Assembly: GCA_900543305.1 (NCBI GenBank)
Contig: UQQZ01000003.1
Coordinates: forward strand, 1 to 60,894
Direction: 5' to 3'
Length of the DNA: 60,894 nt
Origin: an uncultured Oscillospiraceae bacterium
GTDB taxonomy: Bacteria > Bacillota > Clostridia > Oscillospirales > Acutalibacteraceae
Shown here: positions 57,268 through 60,894 of the stretch, in pieces
How positions within the stretch are numbered: the stretch's first letter is position 1
Layout: every line of letters begins with the position of its first letter
The notes under the pieces: generated by a model
The model's input: the letters and a program-made list of their open reading frames with translations, nothing else
Databases searched by the model: none
What the model was told of the DNA's origin: nothing
Made by a program: the position numbers and the translations under genes

Positions 57268-57489
57268 ATGAAAAAAGTAATTGCAGCACTCCTGGTTCTG
57301 GCTATGGCTCTGACTATGGCTGCTTGCAGCGGCGACAACACCAGCTCTACTGGTAGCAACACTTCTACCACGAGCACCACTTCTTCGGTTGAGGATACTT
57401 CCAGCACTACTTCCGAGGACACTTCCACCACTTCTTCTGTGACGGAAACTTCTTCCGATCTTTCCAGCACCAGCTCTGTGGCTGAGTAA
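57268..57489 (+). CDS. Tiny Ser/Thr-rich lipoprotein
   Basis: 73 residues, ATG with AAAGGGGAAAC upstream. A clear lipoprotein signal (MKKVIAALLVLAMALTMAAC) leaves a mature chain of about 53 residues made almost only of Ser, Thr, Asp, Glu, Val, Gly and Asn (runs such as NTSTTSTTSS and STTSEDTSTTSS). There is no domain. Such chains are often O-glycosylated or serve as surface spacers; that is inference. It has a long AT-rich leader and a strong terminator and uses preferred codons, which suggest high, regulated expression. Confidence 0.85.
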   Translation: MKKVIAALLVLAMALTMAACSGDNTSSTGSNTSTTSTTSSVEDTSSTTSEDTSTTSSVTETSSDLSSTSSVAE

Positions 57490-57510
57490 GTTTGGTGACA
57501 GCAGTTACAT

Positions 57511-57545
57511 AAAAATGGACTGGCCGATTGGCCAGTCCATTTTTG
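57511..57545. terminator. Bidirectional terminator
   Basis: AAAAATGGACTGGCC-GATT-GGCCAGTCCATTTTT, a perfect 15-bp stem between the lipoprotein and the convergent GNAT gene. Confidence 0.93.
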
Positions 57546-57553
57546 TTTTCCAT

Positions 57554-57991
57554 TTATTTTTCTATCCATTGATAGACGATTTCCCCGTGGGTTGTGCGTC
57601 CATCGGGACGGAACCCCACACTTTCATACAGCTTTCTGCCCCAAAGGTTCTTGGGATTACAGCTGAGGAAAACCATATGATGGTTCTTGTCCAGGAGGAT
57701 TCTGTCCAGCAGTCGGGTCAATGCCTGTCGGCCGTATCCCCGAGATTGATAGTCCTTGTGGATCATCAGCCGGTAAATCCAGTATTCTCGGTCATTGACG
57801 TCCAGACCGTACATGCAGAATCCCACGGGGGTGTCTCCCTCATACAGGGCCAAGGGCACACATTCCGGCTGAGCTTTGGCCTGAGCCAGGGAATAGGCAT
57901 TGGTGGCCACAAACTCTCGCTGGTCCTCCCCTACGGAGAGAGCAAGAATATCTCTGAAGTTGTGGCGATCGATGGTGCGAAAAGTCAGCAT
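57554..57991 (-). CDS. GNAT acetyltransferase (spermidine/spermine-type)
   Basis: 145 residues. The acetyl-CoA loop is in RLMIHKDYQSRGYGRQALTR (Q-x-x-G-x-G/A); VGFCMYGLDVNDREYWIYRL is the preceding beta bulge; VFLSCNPKNLWGRKLYESVG and GFRPDGR end the fold. The overall pattern resembles PaiA/BltD diamine and spermidine acetyltransferases. ATG 57991 follows CAGGAGGG. It begins 25 bp after the stop codon of the rhamnosidase gene and is probably in its operon. Confidence 0.9.
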   Translation of the reverse strand: MLTFRTIDRHNFRDILALSVGEDQREFVATNAYSLAQAKAQPECVPLALYEGDTPVGFCMYGLDVNDREYWIYRLMIHKDYQSRGYGRQALTRLLDRILLDKNHHMVFLSCNPKNLWGRKLYESVGFRPDGRTTHGEIVYQWIEK

Positions 57992-58016
57992 GAGATCCCT
58001 CCTGAAAAAAGCTGTC

Positions 58017-60581
58017 TCAAAAGACGAAGGTGCCTGCACGAAGTGTGCGCTGGGTACCGTCGGGAAGAATCAACTCTGCTTGGCAGTCAAAGGGCACTGT
58101 CACGCTGCCGTGGAGCTGATCCCCTTCATATCGCCATGCAACCTGATATTCCCCGGAAGCGGTGTCCAGTTTCATATTGGCCCAAGGAATGCGCTCGTCG
58201 GGTTGGGGACGGATGACCGCCTTTTTATAGCCAGGGGCTTCCTCCACCGGATTCAGTCCGCAGAGGTTCCGGTACATCCAGTCCACGATGGACCCATAGG
58301 CATAGTGGTTTAAGCTGTTCATGCCGGTGCCGCTGATGGAGCCGTCGGGCAAGATGGAGTTCCACCGTTCCCATACGGTGGTGGCGCCCATCTTCACCTC
58401 ATACAGCCAGCTGGGCAAATCGTCGTTGAGGAACAGGGTGTAAGCCACGTCGTTGGCGCCGTTATCTGACAATGCCCGGCACAGGAAGGGAGTTCCGCAG
58501 AAGCCGGTGTCCAAATGCATGTTCCGGGCCTGAATCCGCTGTTTGAGCTGATTCAAGATGTTCTCCCGTGTTCCCTGGGGGTACAAGCCAAAGAAGAGGG
58601 AAAGTACGCAGGCGGTTTGGGTCACCGGAATCCGGAAATCCCCCTGGGGAGTGAAGTATTCCTGGAGGAAGGCCCCTTTGATCTTTTCACACAGGGCCTC
58701 GTACTCCGCTTGATCCTCCTTGTAGCCCAGAGCTTTGGCTGCCTTGGCGGTGAGCTGGGAAGAATAGTAGTAGAAGGCGGTGGCGGTGTAAGGCAGGCTG
58801 GTGGCGCTGAAGGGATTCTGGGTATCTCCGTCTTCCCGATCCAAAGCCAGCCAGTCGCCCAACTGGCGTCCCCGCAGCCACAATCCGCGGCCCCCGTCGG
58901 CGTTGTCATCCCGGCGGATCCGTTCCACCCAGGTTTTCATCACGGAATATTCTTCCCGAAGCAGGGACAGGTCTCCATAGTTTTCATAGAGGGCCCAAGG
59001 CATCATGGTGGCTACATCGCTCCAAATGGCGCACCCTTCCGGGTTGGCTTTCAGCCAGAAGGCGTCACCCCAATCGTCCCGTTTGGGGGCGGGGACAAAG
59101 AAGGGCACCGCTCCCTGGTAATAACCCTGTTCCAACTCCACATTTTTGATGAAGTGGTGGAAGAAGGCAGGCATATACAAATTCTTGCAGGCGGTGGCAG
59201 ACACGATAGCCGCGTCGCCGGTCCAGCCCAGACGTTCATCCCGCTGGGGGCAATCTGTGGGCACGTCCAGGAAGTTGTCAAACTGTCCCCACATGGCGTT
59301 GTGAAACAGCTGGTTGACCCGGGCGTCTGCTGTTTCGATGGAACCGATGGGATCCAGATCGGACCGGATGTGCCAAGCGGTAAAGTCTTCTGCCCGGACC
59401 TGGGAGATTCCTTCTACCTTGACGTACCGGAACCCATAGAAGGTGAAATGGGGCCGGACGTGGGAGGGCTTCCCATTGGAACGGTACTTATATTCGCTTT
59501 TTGCACTGCGCAGGTTGTCCCGGTAGAAACAGCCATCCTGAAGCACTTCCCCATAAGAAAGCTGAATCTGGGTACCAGCCGGCTCATTTACCTGAAATTC
59601 CACCCAGCCTGTCATGTTCTGACCGAAGTCCAGAACAGTTTCCCCTTTTTTGGTGTGGAGCACTGTGGGCGTGAAGGATTCTTTTTTCACAATCTTGGGC
59701 CCCAGCCGAGGAGTCAGTTTTCCCACGTCCTCTTTGCCGGGGATCACGCCGCAAGCCTGTTCCTTGCAACCTGGACGAGACCAGCCGGGAATCTCCAGCG
59801 TGCCATCGTAGGTTTCCCCGTCATAGATGTTGCTGAAAGTGACCGGGGAGGGGTAGCTTTTCCAGCTTTCGTCGGAAAGGATCACCTGTTCCGTGCCGTC
59901 TTTTAGCAGAACGTGCACTTCGCAGATGGCTTGCATGGTATCTCCGTACAGGTCGTGATACCGGTCGAAAACGATGTCTCCCTTATACCATCCGGGACCC
60001 ATGGAAAGGCCGATGACATTCTCTCCGGCCTGGAGCATTCCGGTCAGGTCGAAGGTTTGATACTCCAGATGAAAATCGTAGCAGTGATAGCCGGGCAGCA
60101 GGTATTCATCCCCGGCCTTTTGACCGTTCACTTCCAACTCGTAGAGGCCCACGCCGCACACATAGGCTCTGGCGGAGGCCACATCTCCGGACAGGTGAAA
60201 TTCCTTGGCCAGCAATGGCTGACGTTCCTTGTCCTGAAAGTCGGCAGCGATCCAATGGCCTTGCCAGGGCTCTTCCTGTTTGGCGGTTTCAAACCAGGAA
60301 GAGGCGGAGGCGGTGTCCCCCTCGTTTCCCCAAACGGTAATCGTCCAGGTATAGCGGGTGCGGGGTGTCAGGTCCAAGGGCGCTTCAAAGGCCAAAGAGG
60401 AAATGTCCGAGCGCTTGCCGCTGTCAAAGACAAGTTCCCCGGCAGGGTTTGATACCGTAATCCGAGCGGCAGCCTGGGTCTGATCCTGAGTATCTTTGGC
60501 CACCCAGGAAAAGACGGGTTGTTTCATGGCAAGCCCTAAGGGCTCCACCACATGATTTACGCGTAGATGGGTCAGTTTCAC
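58017..60581 (-). CDS. Alpha-L-rhamnosidase (GH78)
   Basis: 854 residues, no signal peptide, so probably intracellular. The N-terminal beta-sandwich domains (about residues 1-380) are followed by the (alpha/alpha)6 catalytic barrel. DVPTDCPQRDERLGWTGDAA is the family hallmark with the general-acid region, and GATTVWERWNSI carries the second acidic residue. The C-terminal sandwich ends with PFDCQAELILPDG. It releases rhamnose from plant flavonoids or polysaccharides. ATG 60581 has AGGGAGGAAC upstream. It is the second gene after the deaminase and is followed by the GNAT gene. Confidence 0.95.
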   Translation of the reverse strand: MKLTHLRVNHVVEPLGLAMKQPVFSWVAKDTQDQTQAAARITVSNPAGELVFDSGKRSDISSLAFEAPLDLTPRTRYTWTITVWGNEGDTASASSWFETAKQEEPWQGHWIAADFQDKERQPLLAKEFHLSGDVASARAYVCGVGLYELEVNGQKAGDEYLLPGYHCYDFHLEYQTFDLTGMLQAGENVIGLSMGPGWYKGDIVFDRYHDLYGDTMQAICEVHVLLKDGTEQVILSDESWKSYPSPVTFSNIYDGETYDGTLEIPGWSRPGCKEQACGVIPGKEDVGKLTPRLGPKIVKKESFTPTVLHTKKGETVLDFGQNMTGWVEFQVNEPAGTQIQLSYGEVLQDGCFYRDNLRSAKSEYKYRSNGKPSHVRPHFTFYGFRYVKVEGISQVRAEDFTAWHIRSDLDPIGSIETADARVNQLFHNAMWGQFDNFLDVPTDCPQRDERLGWTGDAAIVSATACKNLYMPAFFHHFIKNVELEQGYYQGAVPFFVPAPKRDDWGDAFWLKANPEGCAIWSDVATMMPWALYENYGDLSLLREEYSVMKTWVERIRRDDNADGGRGLWLRGRQLGDWLALDREDGDTQNPFSATSLPYTATAFYYYSSQLTAKAAKALGYKEDQAEYEALCEKIKGAFLQEYFTPQGDFRIPVTQTACVLSLFFGLYPQGTRENILNQLKQRIQARNMHLDTGFCGTPFLCRALSDNGANDVAYTLFLNDDLPSWLYEVKMGATTVWERWNSILPDGSISGTGMNSLNHYAYGSIVDWMYRNLCGLNPVEEAPGYKKAVIRPQPDERIPWANMKLDTASGEYQVAWRYEGDQLHGSVTVPFDCQAELILPDGTQRTLRAGTFVF

Positions 60582-60630
60582 AATCGTTCCTCCCTTTCTC
60601 AGTCAAAGAAACAAAAAATACCAGGCCGGC

Positions 60631-60894
60631 TCAAGTGGATTCCGGCGGCAGAGGGCCGTTCCTGGCGTCCTGCCAGGAGTAGGGAAGCAAGTCCTTGACG
60701 GGGACCGCGGTTTCCGGAGCCACCAAAACCAACGTGTCCGGATTTCCCAGCTGCAGGAGGAATTCCCGGCACCGTCCGCAGGGGGGCAGAATCCGTTTGG
60801 CCCAGTCGATGGCCACAATCTTTTCCACCCGGTCCTCCCCAGCGGTGACCATGGCGGCAATGGCTGCGTGCTCGGCGCAAAAACCCATGCTGCA
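60631..60894 (-). CDS. Cytidine deaminase-like protein (partial, cut by window end)
   Basis: Only the C-terminal 87 or so residues are seen; the gene enters from the right edge. CAEHAAIAAMVTAGE and ILPPCGRCREFLLQL supply the zinc ligands Cys-Ala-Glu and Pro-Cys-x-x-Cys of the cytidine deaminase fold, with the catalytic Glu in CAEH. The spacing fits a free-nucleoside deaminase of the homotetrameric type or a blasticidin-S deaminase-like relative. It lies 49 bp ahead of the rhamnosidase on the same strand. Confidence 0.85.
   Translation of the reverse strand, partial: CSMGFCAEHAAIAAMVTAGEDRVEKIVAIDWAKRILPPCGRCREFLLQLGNPDTLVLVAPETAVPVKDLLPYSWQDARNGPLPPEST

Noticed and set aside
1..60894. CRISPR arrays
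   Set aside because: No regularly spaced 24-37 bp identical repeats with unique spacers were found; the 42-bp and 105-bp tandem repeats have no spacers.

Overview
The window looks like chromosomal DNA of a strictly anaerobic, spore-forming gut Firmicute (Clostridia, probably Oscillospiraceae/Ruminococcaceae). The basis is strong Shine-Dalgarno sites with ATG/GTG/TTG starts, a mostly GC-rich chromosome with U-tract terminators, the sporulation genes spoIID and spoVAE, ferredoxin-type domains, several plant- or host-glycan hydrolases, and serine-recombinase cassettes typical of this group. Genus is inferred, not shown.

Region 1 (about 1-11,000) is accessory DNA, probably one end of an integrative element. 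It starts with a structured non-coding stretch and a 48-residue ORF. Three translationally coupled serine-recombinase genes follow; the middle one has no catalytic domain. Next come a gene split by a -1 frameshift at a textbook A_AAA_AAG slippery heptamer, an XF1762-family gene, a compact type I toxin-antitoxin locus (30-residue holin-like toxin on the minus strand facing an antisense RNA of about 95 nt that shares a bidirectional terminator), a tandem ribbon-helix-helix protein with a very acidic tail, and a truncated HipA-like gene. At about 7,390 base composition drops sharply into an AT-rich island carrying a large HD-domain phosphohydrolase and a small unknown protein. After that comes about 800 bp of non-coding DNA with inverted repeats and roughly 100-bp degenerate repeats.

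Region 2 (11.2-24.9 kb) holds glycan and redox genes (GH172, GH3, two aldo/keto reductases, one with a C-terminal ferredoxin-like domain), a tRNA-Arg(CCU) with an apparent U19-A56 in place of the near-universal G19-C56 pair, rpsT, spoVAE, a HAD phosphatase, a sigma-region-4-like regulator with a small coupled partner, a CpXC protein, a peptide-type solute-binding lipoprotein, a 105-bp tandem duplication and an XRE regulator.

Region 3 (24.9-43.5 kb) carries lower glycolysis as pgk-tpiA-(zinc-ribbon gene)-gpmI on the minus strand, with gap separate on the plus strand. In between are an ABC exporter with a 1,163-residue coiled-coil FtsX-type permease, trmL, a metallo-beta-lactamase-fold hydrolase, a MORN-repeat protein with a 42-bp coding minisatellite, mscS, spoIID and citrate synthase.

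Region 4 (43.5-60.9 kb) carries a PPOX/ATPase pair, a four-gene MacB-like efflux operon with two different membrane-fusion proteins (the first frameshifted), cysK, an RNase H with a viroplasmin-like N-terminus, a DUF362 ferredoxin protein, nth, a TraX-family membrane protein, glyA, a tiny Ser/Thr-rich lipoprotein behind a long AT-rich leader, a GNAT acetyltransferase, a GH78 alpha-L-rhamnosidase and the end of a cytidine-deaminase-like gene running off the window.

The strongest candidates for something undescribed are the toxin/antisense locus at 5.5-5.85 kb, the catalytic-dead middle recombinase, the possible programmed frameshift at 4,634-4,640, the AT-rich HD-protein island, and the compensated tRNA.
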